Below are positions 47,863 through 60,323 of a stretch of 64,000 nucleotides of DNA, piece by piece. Where the stretch lies: NCBI GenBank assembly GCA_026260175.1, contig JAKCWW010001073.1:17866-81865 (forward strand), written 5' to 3'. This DNA comes from Reticulitermes lucifugus (taxonomy: Eukaryota > Arthropoda > Insecta > Blattodea > Rhinotermitidae). The position numbers and the translations under genes are program-made. Within the stretch, counting starts at the first letter, position 1, and each line of letters opens with the position of its first letter. The notes beneath the pieces were generated by a model. It searched no databases. It saw only the letters and a list, made by a program, of their open reading frames with translations, and had not been told where the DNA came from.

Positions 47863-49104
47863 TATAATGTTGCACGGTGAAAACAAAGCCAAATATACCA
47901 TCTCATATTTACATCCTTTATGCAAGCATTTTATTATTGAAAATAGCCTACAATCATCTCATTTATATTGGGATAATGGTAATTAATAACAAAGTGTGAA
48001 TCTGAATATTGAACAATTTATTTCTAATTTACAGTACATGTCAAAAATCTTTAATTCTGACAGGGCTATGCCATAGAATGTCCATTGATAAAAATATATT
48101 TAATATTTTAAGATAACCATAAAATTATGACTCACTGTGAAGACAATTACAAAATTAGTTTATCTTTTATTAGTTATATTTTATTATTATACAAATAATA
48201 ACAGCATATTTTCAAAATCGACTTCTATTTCATCTTAGCATACATCTGAGACTGTTATAGCGATGTCTTAACTAACACGTAAATTAAGTCTTTGTAGTAA
48301 GTTTGCTATGTTGATTAAAGTTACATGGTGATGATATGGCCAAATAACATAAACCCTTTTGCCATTATGGCACATGCCATGTCCTTCATGTTGTGACACA
48401 CCTGATTCTCAGTGAGATTCTGTAGCACATATTTGAGAAACCAGTCAGTTTGGACATTGAGTATTCTGTTCTTCTGGTATGTGAACAGTGTGTCACTGGT
48501 TAAACAGTTCTTGATGTTTCAAAGGGTGTAGTCAGTGGCAAATCCTGATACAGGTGTCAGGTCTAGTGGAAGGGTAACTGGAAGGAACTGTGTACCCTTC
48601 TGCTAGATCTACACCAGTTCTGCAGAATTATCCTCATAACATTTCTGTACACTTTATACAACAGCATCAATTAAAAGTACTTAACATTTAAATGACCCAG
48701 TTGGTATTTAAATTTTAGGGCACACTTTATAGAAAAAAAAGCATTATTTGAACAGAAAAAGATAACATTATGAAATAAACAGCATTTTGTGGAAAATGAA
48801 ACAGAGATTATGCAGCATGTCATAAAAATTCTGGGAAGTTCCTTGTTGCCTAATTATATAAAATTAATTTCTAGGGACATTTTTTATGTGTGTTCATGTA
48901 TCCAAACACAGATTGTTTGAAGGTTAATAATTATGTATAATGCTTTACTGATTTTTAAATCATGTCACTATAATGCAAATCTCTTTTATTCACAAAATGT
49001 TATCATTGTGGCATCTACCATCCACTGACTTAGCATATCCAGAACATACTGGCACTTTTAAGCCCCTCTCCATGTATTCTCCCCACTGTAACTATAATAA
49101 ACAA

Positions 49105-49146
49105 AACGTGGCACACTCTGATGATTCCATCAGAGTATGCCACGTT
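49105..49146. repeat. Hairpin, 42 bp
   Basis: AACGTGGCACACTCTGATG ... CATCAGAGTATGCCACGTT: arms of about 19 bp with one or two mismatches around a four-base loop. Confidence 0.88.
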
Positions 49147-49604
49147 ACAAAAAGTCAACAAGAACCACAAAGAAATTACCATTGCAGGTAGGAAGTAAAG
49201 TTGTCCAAACTTACTCGAAGCACTGAGTAGTTACTTGACAAAATTTTGTTTGTAATTTCCAGATACTTTCTATACCACAACATTTCTAGATCAATTATAA
49301 AAATTATTGCTGGAGGAATCAACCAATACAATTACTTCACAAAAGAACACTTCTGCTGAATCTATGGCATTCTGATTAACTGTACATGCAGCAGTTACAA
49401 TTATTGCAGATGATAAAAGCATCCATTGTCTAAGCATAAACGTTACAGTTGTTAAGTAAATGAAACAAATACCAGTGTCTGCATATATATAGCCAGCTTA
49501 CAGTAGCATGTGGATGTGCCAAGCTACTGCAAGGATCAATTAGGTTAAGCAGAAACAAAACATCATATTTGCAAAAACAACTAAATGACTATAAGCACTA
49601 CATG

Positions 49605-49885
49605 TTAGGTTTGATAGAAAACTTGTTCATGAAAGTGTCTGATGTGTTTTTTCAGATTGCATTTAAGTTTGGTTCGACTGGGGCAGAATGGACACTGGAA
49701 CTGGGGTTCTCTTCCACACTCTTCTCGCTGATGTCTTACAAGTGAGGTCTTCCATCGATACTTTTTACCACATGCTTCACAATTAAAATCTTCAAAGCCA
49801 GGTGTTGATTGACAAATACCATATCTCAGAACATTACCATGTTTGGGCTGCCACTGGTGATGTATTTCCAAGTTTAAAGATGTTC
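49605..49885 (-). CDS. lola: lola alternative terminal exon Z5 (zinc-finger pair)
   Basis: The acceptor ends TCTTCTTACAG; two bases (GA) plus 92 residues. Finger 1 is C35, C38, H51, C56 with the core YRWKTSLVRH; the inter-finger linker is EECGREPQFQ, with Arg instead of Lys; finger 2 is C64, C67, H80, H85. It belongs to the Z4/Z5/Z6 subgroup. The C-terminal tail is seven residues. Acceptor, phase and all eight zinc ligands are intact. The target DNA of this isoform cannot be read from the sequence. Confidence 0.88.
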
Positions 49886-51843
49886 CTGTAAGAAGAGCAA
49901 AATATGTCAGTAAAGAAACATTGACACAGTGGGCTGCGGTAAAAGAAAAGTAGCATTCTTACAGTAATTCTATCATTACAAATCTATTCAAAGTTTGCAC
50001 CTCATACATAACAAGAGCTATGTAAATGATGACTAATAACAGAATAATTATATGCTGACATTAAGAGTGAGGGGAACTATGCCTGCACTCTCCTGTGTGA
50101 CATCATTACATGTACAGAGACAACTTCATCTTTACCTTTACCTCTAAATACTTGGGAGTAAATAACTGTTTTTATTCAGAAGTACAACAGTGAAGCATCA
50201 TCAATGCACAGATCCTTGACTTCAGAACACACATCAATGCACTCCATTTTACCACAACACCTATTAAAGAATATTTGGCATAATTATGTTAAATGTGAAT
50301 ATCAACAGTTGTGTATACAATTTTGATCTGACTTGATTTGAGTCACAGACCACCTCTACATGTGTCTGCACCTGTGTTAAAACCAGGTTTTGTACAGAGC
50401 TCAGATTTTTCCACACATTTACATCAGCCTATGTCCACATTCATCGCCACACATATTGTCCTACAGTACCAACATGATTATTCCTCTTCTCTTCACAAAA
50501 CTCTCCATATCACTTCCCAGACTCCTATAAGCTCATACAGGGTTAGTGCCATATAGACTATTTTCCCACTCATATGTAGTTCTATACAGGAACTTACTAA
50601 TATTGTTTTCTTTTATATTTGCACAAGTTAAAACTTCAAAATAAGCTACATCTTCACTTATGTTCAACCATTCACTACATATGAGTCCCTCTCTCCACTT
50701 TTAGTTATGTATATCATAATAACATTTATGATTCACAAGAAAAGTATGTAAAATCTTGGGTAGCTTATAGATAGACTTGTCAAGCAGTTTCAAAATTGCA
50801 TTTGGAAAGGTCAGGTCCTTCATTCTGTGTTTGTATGTGTAAACATAAAATTCTGACATCTTGATTAATAAAATCTATGTCAGTAGGTAAAATTTCTGTG
50901 TTCTATATTAAAAATACTGCAAAAATTTCTGAGTACACAAACTGTAACCACACTGAACTATGACACATCAAAGACAACAGCAAATACTGGCAAACAACAT
51001 TGCACAGATGCTATTCCTGGCTATAAATGAGATTTGAGGTTCTCATTGTAGCAAATTTTAAGACAGCAGTGTTTGGGGAAGTGATACCGTTTAGTTCGGT
51101 CAATGATTAGTGATGTTTTAAAGCAATCTTCTGCCTCTAACTACATGGTTGATATGCACCTGGTTACCTAGGAGACAGCAAAAACAGAATCAAATGTGGC
51201 AAAATAAGAGTAGCCAAACAAAACCCAAAAAGGGGAAAAAAGGAATGAAGGACAAAGACAGAGACATGTCAATGGTAGTAACCTGGAGGGTGTGGGGTTT
51301 ACATTAGGGGAATGGAAAAGGAAAAAGCAAAATGACCTTCTTTGTTACCTTGTGTTACCCCTCCCTCTGTGCTCTGTGTGTTCCCATTTGCTCTCTCCTA
51401 CCCACTACATTTTTTAATCATTCATGGTTCTGATGGTTTACTCCTGTCCTCTTTGACCCAACAATTTCTCCTGCATTCTACATAAGCCACTTTCACTACA
51501 TGGCTCACTTCAACCCCGAAGTTGCAGGTGGTGTGTTCCTCCAAAATATAAGTAATCTTATACCATACTGGTCTTAATTCCTGGTTCTGTCCAGTGATGT
51601 CCTAGGTTTGGAATCCTGGCTCAGAAACTTCAGTACTCTAAGTTCCTTCAACTGCATGCCAGAGTTCCCATAAAATTGCAGGGACAATGCCTTAAGAAGA
51701 CCAGGACTGCTTCCATCCATGACATAATGTTCAACTCATCACTCACAAAAATTCTGCACAAATTGTACATTTCAGAAAATAGCCTTACACAACCAAGAAC
51801 AATGAAATATATCTCAAAATCACTATGGCATGCATACCAAGAG
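49886..51843. other. Intronic interval between Z4 and Z5
   Basis: Contains a degraded F1 foldback (51035-51590, split by unrelated sequence). The rest is AT-rich; nothing recognised. Confidence 0.55.
51035..51590. repeat. Foldback family F1, arms separated by an insertion
   Basis: The left arm GTGATACCGTTTAGTTCGG with CTTCTGCCTCTAAC lies at about 51082-51140; the right arm GTGTTCCTCCAAAATATAAG and CCATACTGGTC at about 51532-51570. The roughly 350 bp between is not typical foldback sequence. Confidence 0.5.
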
Positions 51844-52124
51844 CTACAGCTGATGCACTCTTGCAATATGGTGCCATAACCTGCCCCTACGTTTTGATTT
51901 ATGTGGGCAGTATGGGCATGGAAACCGTGGCTCCTTGCCACATTCATCCCTCTGATGCCTTGTTAATGATGTCTTCCATGTATAGCTCTTCCCACAAGCA
52001 CCACATGTAAACGATGACCCAACACAAGTACTTTGCCGTGATGTGCTACTGCTTTCAGTATTTGGATTAATGTACCGGCCATGTTCTTTCTCAACTCCAA
52101 TGAGCCAATCCAATGACAAGTTCC
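51844..52124 (-). CDS. lola: lola alternative terminal exon Z4 (zinc-finger pair)
   Basis: The acceptor ends ATGTGCTTCAG; two bases (GG) plus 92 residues. The linker (residues 1-39) is acidic then Ser/Thr-rich. Finger 1 has C40, C43, H56, C61 with the core YTWKTSLTRH; finger 2 has C69, C72, H85, H90 and an unusually basic helix region (KSKRRGR). It groups with Z5 and Z6 by the WKTSL core and the (E/D)ECG linker, and these three are adjacent, which fits tandem duplication. The stop follows two residues after the last His. The reading frame running upstream past the acceptor is intron read-through and not part of the exon. Confidence 0.88.
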
Positions 52125-52577
52125 CTGAAGCACATACAAGGAACATAAGAAATATCAATAACAACCAGAGTCACAGATTTATAAACAATCAATCAGAATC
52201 ATAGATTTATAAACATTTCAGAGAAAACATATGACTGTTGTTTTCAAACCAACAACCAAATTTTAAACCTCTAATGCAATAAACTGTCAACAATATTTTT
52301 AACTTAATACTTTTATATCTCACGGAAAAGTATGCTGTAAGGAATGGATACAAATAATACACAAAACATACATACACTTCTGTAATATAAATTCTATGTT
52401 TCGAGAAATATAAGAAATTTGTGCCATAAAGACAAACTCAATTTAAAATAAAAACAAGTAACATGTTTATTCATGAAGGGATGAAACACTACACCGATAT
52501 TCCAAGGTGGGTAGTAATCTGCCATAAAAGATATAACACTACTTTCGGACAGTGTCACACAGTAAATACATATCAGA

Positions 52578-52609
52578 CTGGGTTATGACACAATGTTGTC
52601 ATAACCCAG
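52578..52609. repeat. Hairpin, 13-bp arms
   Basis: CTGGGTTATGACA is mirrored by TGTCATAACCCAG around a six-base loop; it looks like the collapsed termini of an F1 foldback, since AGAAGACC follows at once. Confidence 0.85.
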
Positions 52610-53162
52610 AAGACCAAAATACAAATCTGTATTCTGACAAAAACTTCAAATCTTACACACACAAATGATGTTTCAGTGGGTCAAAAAGTATCCCAAATCA
52701 CTGAATGACAATTATGTTAAAATTCTGACTACTGATCTATATACAACTACATGACATACTCTTTCTGTAACACCTGACCTACTTAAGTTTCTGCCTAATG
52801 CAATTCTTCCATCTTCTTCTAGTCATACTACAGTACAAACATAACCATCCAAATCCACCTAGCACCATGGTTCCAAAAGTAAGCAGTTTCTATCTTCATG
52901 CACCCTATATGTCTACACAGCATAGTGCTTTGAAACAAAGCCAAATTTACTTTTGCCTTTGTTTGACAGTTTAAACTATACTTACATCATTTCAAGGCTC
53001 ATCTTGACATGATGGTAAATACACATGTAAGCTAATCTCAATACACCACAATTAAGACAGACACTGCCATGTATGGGAGATATTCTATATGCATATGCTG
53101 GTCATCTAAAGGTAAAATATTACACTCTCAGTCAGAAGGTTCTGAGGTCAATCCCTAGTTAC

Positions 53163-53183
53163 ATGTGTGTGTGTGTGTGTGTG
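53163..53183. repeat. (GT)n microsatellite
   Basis: About ten GT units after ACAT. Confidence 0.9.
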
Positions 53184-53618
53184 TATGCAAACTTGCCTGT
53201 TCATATAACTAAGCTTTCACCCACAGCAAACAAAATACAATGGAAATGTGAAGAATTATCAGGACCCCCGCCCTCCCACAATATGCAGGGATCCTTTCTC
53301 CTGAACATAATTCCCATGATTATGACATACTGAAATATATTAGGTACTGTTTCTCATTTCAGTATATGTAACTGCAATCAGTATTGAATACAGAACCTGG
53401 CAGTTCTTAGCAAGTTCATATGGCTCCAGGTTTGATCCAGACAATTTCTAAAAACACAGAAATACAGAGAATAAAAGACAATAAAATAATACTTCCATGA
53501 AAAATCAAAATGCACCAATTCGAATATAAAATTGTAACTTCACACATCACTTCACCCAATTCACCACCTCACATAGAAAACTCAATATTACTTGTATACA
53601 TACCGTGCATTTCATTAA

Positions 53619-53865
53619 TTAGTTAATAATTATATACCAACGAATGCACCACACTGTTTTTATTTCAGTATCTACATATTTTTCAGCACTATTTTTGTGC
53701 CATCCTCAGGGTTAGCTGTACATATTGTGAAAGTGAACCTGATGCATTAGGACTGTGAACTTTCGACAGCTAACCCTGAGGATGGCACAAAAATAGTGCC
53801 GAAACATATGTAGTACTGAAATAAAAACAGTGTGGTGCATTCGTTGGTATATAATTATTAACTAA
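53619..53865. mobile_element. Long-armed foldback element F4
   Basis: Two arms of about 110 bp, nearly identical, starting TTAGTTAATAATTATATACC and ending with its complement. Inside the arms are ATCCTCAGGGTTAGCTGT and its mirror ACAGCTAACCCTGAGGAT. The spacer is about 35 bp. Confidence 0.92.
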
Positions 53866-54854
53866 GAAAACTCAATGTTTCACAAATCTTTGGGGGGGGG
53901 GGAAGCTAATGTGAATGTCAAACCCAAAAAGTTTTCATGACAGTACACTGCACTTAGGATCATGTGAGTCCAGTGACTGGGATTAGCTATTGTGAACATA
54001 CCCAACAGTGTAGGTCAGTCCCCTCCTTTTCTTGTGAGGTTAAGAAACAGATTCAACTTCCGGAACATTCTGCTCTCTTTGGAATACCCAAAAATGGACA
54101 CAGTCCAGAAACACAGCAATCCTTAGTACAAATGTGTACCACAATTCAGCAGAATACATAAATAATATGCAATTTCTCATTACTTGCTTTATTTGCTAAC
54201 ACCACTGGAACACTTTGTGTTCTCCCACAAAGTCTGCAAATCATTTTTTTTGGAACACCTATCACAGTAAACAAACACATTACTTAATACAGGCAAGGAC
54301 ACTGTGAACCACAAAAGAATGAGGAAACAAAAAACCAAGTATTTCATCCATACTGCAACTTTCTGAATATGAAATTTCTTGAGATCTGTAAATCTTACTA
54401 GATTTGCTATCTGATAAATACATCCCTAAAAAATACATGTGGGTCTTAAAGAACACTAATATATCATAAAGAGTGACCTCTTATCAAATTCCAACTGAAG
54501 AGCGTACATTCAGTTACATTTGTGAAGCAAACATGATAAAACATAAACACTTGGTCACAGTTTTAATAAAATGTATGGTATATAACACCTCTCAATGACA
54601 TTTATTGTATAAACATTGTGACACTTCATTGCAGTACAGAATTTCTGAACCCTTTTAAGTTGACAGACCCCATTAGTCTGAGAGTGAGATTTCTTGTACC
54701 CCTCATTAAAGGTGATTTCATTCTTGAAGAATCAAGTCTTACAGGATATTACTATTTACCAGTTGACACAGACTTGAGTCTTCAGAAACACCACTGTGGG
54801 AACCACAAACCTTAACTTTATTATGTCATTAAACAAATATTGGTTATTCAATGG

Positions 54855-55115
54855 TAGCTGTAATAGCATAGTCAGTATAAAGATCAGGCTACAGGCTAGA
54901 CAGCTGAGAAATCATGGTTTGACTCCGAGAAGGAGCAAAAGATTTATCTCTTATCCAAAGCAACCAGACTGGCTCTGGTTCCTACCTAGCCTCCTACCTG
55001 ATGGGTACCAGATGCTCTTTCCACGGCGGTAAGGTAGCCAGGGGTGAAGGTGATTATTCACCCCATCTAGTGCCAAGGTTAAGAATGAGTGCATTACCCC
55101 ATATGCCTTTACCTG
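54855..55115 (+). mobile_element. tRNA-derived SINE, family B, copy 7
   Basis: Head TAATAGCATAGTCAGTATAA, B box decayed to GGTTTGACTCCGAG, body CCAGACTGGCTCTGGTTCC, CCTCCTACCTGATGGGTACC and CCATCTAGTGCCAAGG. Confidence 0.72.
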
Positions 55116-56212
55116 GTAAGTTATCCAATACACAGGAAAAAAACTCACAAAAGAAACTTATCTTGACATTTTTCTGGATAATTTCAAAGTGTATTCAATA
55201 ATGTATAAGATATAAGCTATCTCATATACCACTTGAAGCAACTCCACATGTGCCCAGGTGAGAACCACTGTCCCAGAAGCTAAGGGTCTCTACTGCACAA
55301 ACAGCAATAACAGATAATTCCTTGCATGTTGATGTAATTAAACATGTCCATAATGGTAAACAATAACCAACATCTCAATACAATTACCAATTCTACAAAC
55401 TGATGAAGTTAACAATGAAACAACCAGCTCAACAAGCAACATGTCTGGGTTTGCAAAGCCTTCAACCCTATCCACATCACTTCATACAATTAAACATACA
55501 GATAAAACAGTGCTTTATGGACGTGATGTGATCTAAGCCTTCCTATGCTCTCCGCAGCAATTTTATATTCTTTATAAATTTTCAGGTTTTCACAGGAGGG
55601 ATTTTTCAGATCATAGTCTTTTGAGTTTGAGCACTGTGTAGTCAAAATTAGGACTCAATTCCTTCAGCCCTGAAGATTGAGACAGCATCTTCTTCTGATA
55701 TTTAATTGATAAAGTGTTCTATTCCATAGAAGAATACATGAATGCTTAATATAGACTCATGACGTGAGGCAAAATATGGTTGCTTCTGATAAATTGTACT
55801 CAATTTTATTATATTATATTTCAATTCTATGTAATTAAGAATTCAATTTTTATATTTGTTATATTATTTATATGCTCAATCATAATTCTGAAGTGTAATT
55901 TTGACCTCAATCAGTATATGTGTACATATGAGTGTGCGATGACTGATATCTATTATTGGATAGATCACTGATTTGTAAAGTGTGTGTATGTGTGTGTTTT
56001 TGTGTATGTTTGAAATGTTTTTATATGGTGTTTGTGTATTTTATGACTTGTTCCATATCCCTTTTGTCTTTGTCACGCACTTGTGGATTTTGTGGAATGT
56101 GTATATATATGAATATGAATATGAATGAATATATCAGTGCCAACCTATGAACTACAAGATGTCAAAACCCACGATACTATAGCTTCACCAGCCACCCAAA
56201 AATAAGATAATT

Positions 56213-56649
56213 TCATGACCGATGTTTGTTATTGATATGTGTCAACAGGCTACTTTTCTGTGTTGTCCGTTGTGGACAGTGCGGACACTGAAACTGTGGC
56301 TCTTTACCACACTCAAGTCGCATATGACTAATCATGTTCTTTCTCCAACGATACACTTTCCCACAACTTGGACACTGAAATGACCCAGACTGAGAAGCAG
56401 ACCCAGCCCTTGAACCTGACCACCTCTTCACATTCTCTCCCCTCCAGACACTACCAGCCATTACACTGGTCAACTGTTGTTCTCCCCTCAGTAACTGTGT
56501 TACTTGTTCTTCCAGGAAACTTAAGTTGTTACTGCAGATTTGGTTGACAAGGTTACTAGAGCACAGCATCTTTCCTTGTACATTAACTTCACTGAGATCA
56601 TGGCTTGCATGTGTAACTTGGCCGTCTCTCTGTAATCCAGCAATCCTAC
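56213..56649 (-). CDS. lola: lola alternative terminal exon Z3 (zinc-finger pair)
   Basis: The acceptor ends CTTTTTGCAG; two bases (GT) plus 144 residues run to the stop. It has the longest linker of the array: about 90 residues, polar and Gln/Ser/Arg-rich, with no recognised domain. Finger 1 (C92, C95, H108, C113) has the core YRWRKNMISH; finger 2 is C121, C124, H137, H142. The finger pair is most like Z7 (YRWRKNMMSH, RLECGKEPQFQCP), suggesting these two share an ancestor although seven exons separate Z3 from the next subgroup. The protein ends two residues after the last zinc ligand. Open frame, intact zinc ligands and the common splice phase all support a functional exon. Confidence 0.88.
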
Positions 56650-57479
56650 CTGCAAAAAGTTAAGAGAATTTCACATCAGTATGCAGTATGCATCACAGCA
56701 AATTTAAACTTCCTCACATGCTACACACATCATGCTTTGTCAAATCAAAGAGTGCACTCAGGAGTAAATAAATAATTGTTTTCCTTTTTAATAATTAAAA
56801 CAGGGGTGCACAAATTTCCCAAAAATATAGAAGCCACCTCAAAATTCTACGCACCAGAAGGGTGACATGGAGCAAGTTCCACACTGAGGTCCCACAAATG
56901 TTATGTGCCACCATACAAAATCCAGTCACTTGTGCGAGCCGCATGGCCAGGATTTGTGCACCCCTGAATTAAACCATGTTTTACAACACAATCAAAAGCC
57001 CCATTTCTGCAGTAAACACAACTTCCGTGCTGCATTTCATAAACATAAACCTTATCAGGTCATCTTCAGGTAAAAATGCATTAAAAATTTAGAGACACAA
57101 GTAAATCAAAATATTTACATGATATTGATTATACAATGAAAGGAAAGCGAAGTAACGTAATTGTGGTATAAGTATTTTAACTTTCCTCATAATTTTTATT
57201 TATGTTGACCTGAATATGACCTTATAGAAAAGGTCAAAACATGTTATTTTCACTGTTTATGAAATCCAGCAAGGAATTTATGTTGACTGCAGAAATATGG
57301 TTGCCATTATGCTGTAGTTACAACATAGACAACAGGATGCCATGTTCTACAACTAAACCATGTTCGGTGATGCTTAGGTTATTTTACAATACTATTTCAA
57401 CCACATAAGTTACAGAGCATCAAATGAGTTGGGAATGGTCAGTGTGCTAAGATTACAGCTGTGACCTATGTCAGAATAT

Positions 57480-58040
57480 GATCAAGGCAGTCTTCTGGGA
57501 AGTTTAAAGAAAACCACAAAAAGCCACAATCACAGTGGCTGGTAACCCAGATGAGATTCAAACCAGGTATCTGCTGAACACAAGTCTCAGAGTACATTAG
57601 TTACCCCATGTTGTGGTTGGTTAGTCTATCAACCAACCTCCATCTTCAGGGTAAATGGAAACTGATGACTCATAATTTCTATGACACATGTATGCAGTTC
57701 ATGTAACATGTTACAATTGATAAAGAACTGAAATGTGAGTGCCAAAAAGCAAATAAAAAATCTGGTAGACTTCATTAAGCAAATTAAATTCTTTTTGAGG
57801 ATCTCCTGCTGTCTTCAAGAATGTGATACTGTGCAGTCTGGTAGAAGTTTACAATGTTTCAAACAGATTTGCTACCTCCATCACCTGGAGAAAAAGAGTA
57901 GAAAAGTAGAGGGCAGACAAAGTAGTACCTCTCTAATCTCTACCTTCATGATCGAGGCAGAAAGTTCCTCTAAAATGGTGGTATGCTTCTACCACAGTAG
58001 ACAGTGTCCCAAGCCTAAAGATAATCAAGAACATCAAATC
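57480..58040. repeat. Foldback family F1, two partial copies
   Basis: CAGTCTTCTGGGAAGTTTAAAG at 57489, and a second copy at 57790-58030 with GTGATACTGTGCAGTCTGGT, TTTGCTACCTCCATCACC and GTTCCTCTAAAATGGTGG. Confidence 0.58.
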
Positions 58041-58689
58041 TCACAGTTCCTTTCCCTTAGCCTACTTTCTTTGTTAATTAATTAAAAAAAAACTGAAGAG
58101 AGCAGAACTCTAAGGTAATACCTGTGAGGGTAACATAGCTGGAATCTGTACTAATATAAATCATGTTCAAAAATGAATCATTAATTTCTGTACTTAATAA
58201 CTCATATTCCTTATTTCACTCACAACATTAATGAAAGCACTTTCTCATATAGAATTGGATACTTTATTATTAACAAAGTCATCACATATGTTGAAGTATG
58301 TAATACCACCTTCCTGTCATCTTTAATTTTGACAACTTTTTCAATTTTTTTTACCCCACCTATGTTGCAACATGTATACTGAATATTTCAATAGAGTTTA
58401 AAGCAACTCAGTAACTATATATTTCAACAGCGTTAAAACAGGAACTCAGTAAAGACACACAAAAACAAATCAGCTGCATGAATTCAGCGTGTCCTGCATT
58501 TTATTCAAGACACAGGCCCAGTGAGCACAATACATTTGGAAATACAGTATTCATGTACCTGTGTGGATACATTCAGTAGAAACAGGAGATATTCCAAAAT
58601 AGGATAATTCAAAGCACGCAGCACCAAAAATGGATTAAAATGCTGGAACATACAACTCTTGCTAATGGAAAGAGTAAAGATCAGCATTA

Positions 58690-58955
58690 CAGCTGATTGT
58701 GAGTCTTGATCTTCTTGTGGAGGTAGGGCTCCCATCCTTCTTTACCTTCAGCATTAGATGAGGTTGAGAGCTTAGAAGTGCCCTGGCTGCTTTATCATAA
58801 AGATGGGCTCCAATAGGCAGGAGGCTGGTTGGGTCCCAGAGCTGGTCTGGATGTGGTACAAGAAAAATCTGTCCTTCCCAGGAATCAAACACGTATTCTC
58901 TGGTCATCCAGCCCATAGCTTAGTCACAATACTAGCTGGGCTACCCAGCTCCAAT
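58690..58955 (-). mobile_element. tRNA-derived SINE, family B, copy 8
   Basis: Reverse-complement body: GGGTCCCAGAGCTGGTCTGG, the B-box region CCAGGAATCAAACACG, and the head CCCATAGCTTAGTCACAATA ... CTGGGCTACCCAGCTCC. Confidence 0.75.
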
Positions 58956-59224
58956 AGAATGGGTAGTGATATAAATGCTTCACACACAGTACTGTATTTG
59001 AAGCAGATACCTCCTGAACACAAGTCTAGAATGTTACCATTACTCCAAACTGTTTGGTAGCTCAGTAGAGTATATCTAGTTCATTTTACAAATAATAATC
59101 TGTCCTACAGACAAGATACAAATATGATTCCTTCATATTCATTTCAGTCCTTCTTTTCTAATTTCATTTACATCCAATAAGACATACACAATGACCTAAT
59201 CTAAATCTTTCATGACAACTGAAT

Positions 59225-59400
59225 TCAATAAAACTTTCTGCGCTAGCAGCCACATCAGGTGGTTGAACAGTGGGTAAACCAGGGTTCAGTGAACCATCTC
59301 AGATCTCGTCATCAGTTCCCTGATGATCCCTGATGAGGTCAGAGACGGTTCTCAAAATGTTGATTTGCTCACTGTTCAACTGCTTGATGCGTGTGCCAGA
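59225..59400. repeat. Foldback element, imperfect arms
   Basis: GCCACATCAGGTGGTTGAAC...GGGTTCAGTGAACCATCTC is mirrored by GACGGTTCTCAAAATG...GTTCAACTGCTTGATGCGT, around TGATCCCTGATGAGG. Confidence 0.68.
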
Positions 59401-60048
59401 CCAAACAAGTTTTACGGGACAAAATTACATGTCTTACTACATATATCAACTCACAGTCAACTTCCTTAATTAAATGACACCCTTTGATTATGGAGCTTCA
59501 AGACTACTTGTCACGACATCAGCAACCTCAATATGACTTAAGCAAGCCACATTCCAGTACAATGTTGGGGAGAGTTTAACAATCTTGGAACTTAAAAATA
59601 CTAATCATATATGTCAAGCAAATGGACTACAAAGGAAATCATTTTGAGTCCACAGTCTAACTGGAAAATTAAATTCAGTTTCAGTGTCTGAATGAATTAA
59701 GTAATTTTAAAATCCATACCTACGCATTAGTTGCAACACAGAAAATACTTTTTTTTTAATATATGGACCTCAGGCAGCCTTCAATCAAACTCAGTCTGGC
59801 AACAAAGCAGAACAATTTTCTTCCATTGTTGGGCTGAATCTGATTACTTTTAAATTACAAACAATTCTCATATGTACAATAAACCTCTAATAGGCATACT
59901 TTCTAACTCGGCCTCGTATTTTGAAAATGTTAGGCAAGGCCAAAGAGTTTTTAATTTAAAAAAAAAAGATAAATCATGTTCCACTTCAATGTCACAATGA
60001 GACATATAATTTCACTTCCTGCATGAAGCTGTCGCACTGCTGGGACAA

Positions 60049-60323
60049 TCAGTGAGTAAAGGGTAACTTCCGTTGACATTTCCGCATATGTTTGAGCATG
60101 TTGCAATGCAATTTTGTCCGATGGTTACAAAATGGACACTGAAACTGTGGTTCCTTGCCACATTCCTGTCGAACATGGCGCACCAGTGACTTGCGATGGC
60201 TGTAGACATTGTTACACTGTTCGCAGCGGAACTGGCCTTTAGGATCAAACAGTGGAAATTTGCTGACTACCCAAGGAGATGTAAACCAGTGATGGGGCTG
60301 AGACAGGAATAATTTGTGCTTTG
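60049..60323 (-). CDS. lola: lola alternative terminal exon Z2 (zinc-finger pair, C2HC second finger)
   Basis: The acceptor is a long pyrimidine tract ending TTTTCCAG, followed by two bases (CA) and 90 residues to TGA. The first methionine in this frame is inside finger 2, so a simple ORF search shows only a shadow frame here. Finger 1 uses C33, C36, H49, C54 with the ECGKEPQFQ linker. Finger 2 starts C62-x2-C65, then H78; the expected final His is replaced by C82 at x3 spacing, which makes this a C2HC finger. The tail is only eight residues. An ATTAAA-type signal lies about 95 bp downstream (59950-59955). The phase matches the other lola exons. Assignment rests on motif and context. Confidence 0.86.

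Larger units (their letters stand above)
47230..49604. other. Intronic interval between Z5 and Z6, with hairpins
   Basis: Free of the common foldback and SINE families. It holds a 72-bp palindrome (47791-47862) and a hairpin (49105-49146). The part 48330-48670 looks like a degraded repeat but I cannot classify it. Confidence 0.6.
52125..56212. other. Intronic interval between Z3 and Z4
   Basis: Contains a short hairpin (52578-52609), a (GT)n run (53163-53183), a long-armed foldback (53619-53865), a poly-G tract (53893-53901), and a SINE family B copy (54855-55115). Nothing else recognised. Confidence 0.6.
56650..60048. other. Intronic interval between Z2 and Z3
   Basis: Contains foldback material (57480-58040), SINE family B (58690-58955) and a third foldback type (59225-59400). 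Sequence 56810-56970 looks like a short repeat fragment; not classified. Confidence 0.55.

Noticed and set aside
60012-60248. 78-residue minus-strand Met frame as the gene product
   Set aside because: Shadow of Z2; the lola finger pair is in another frame from the acceptor at 60323.
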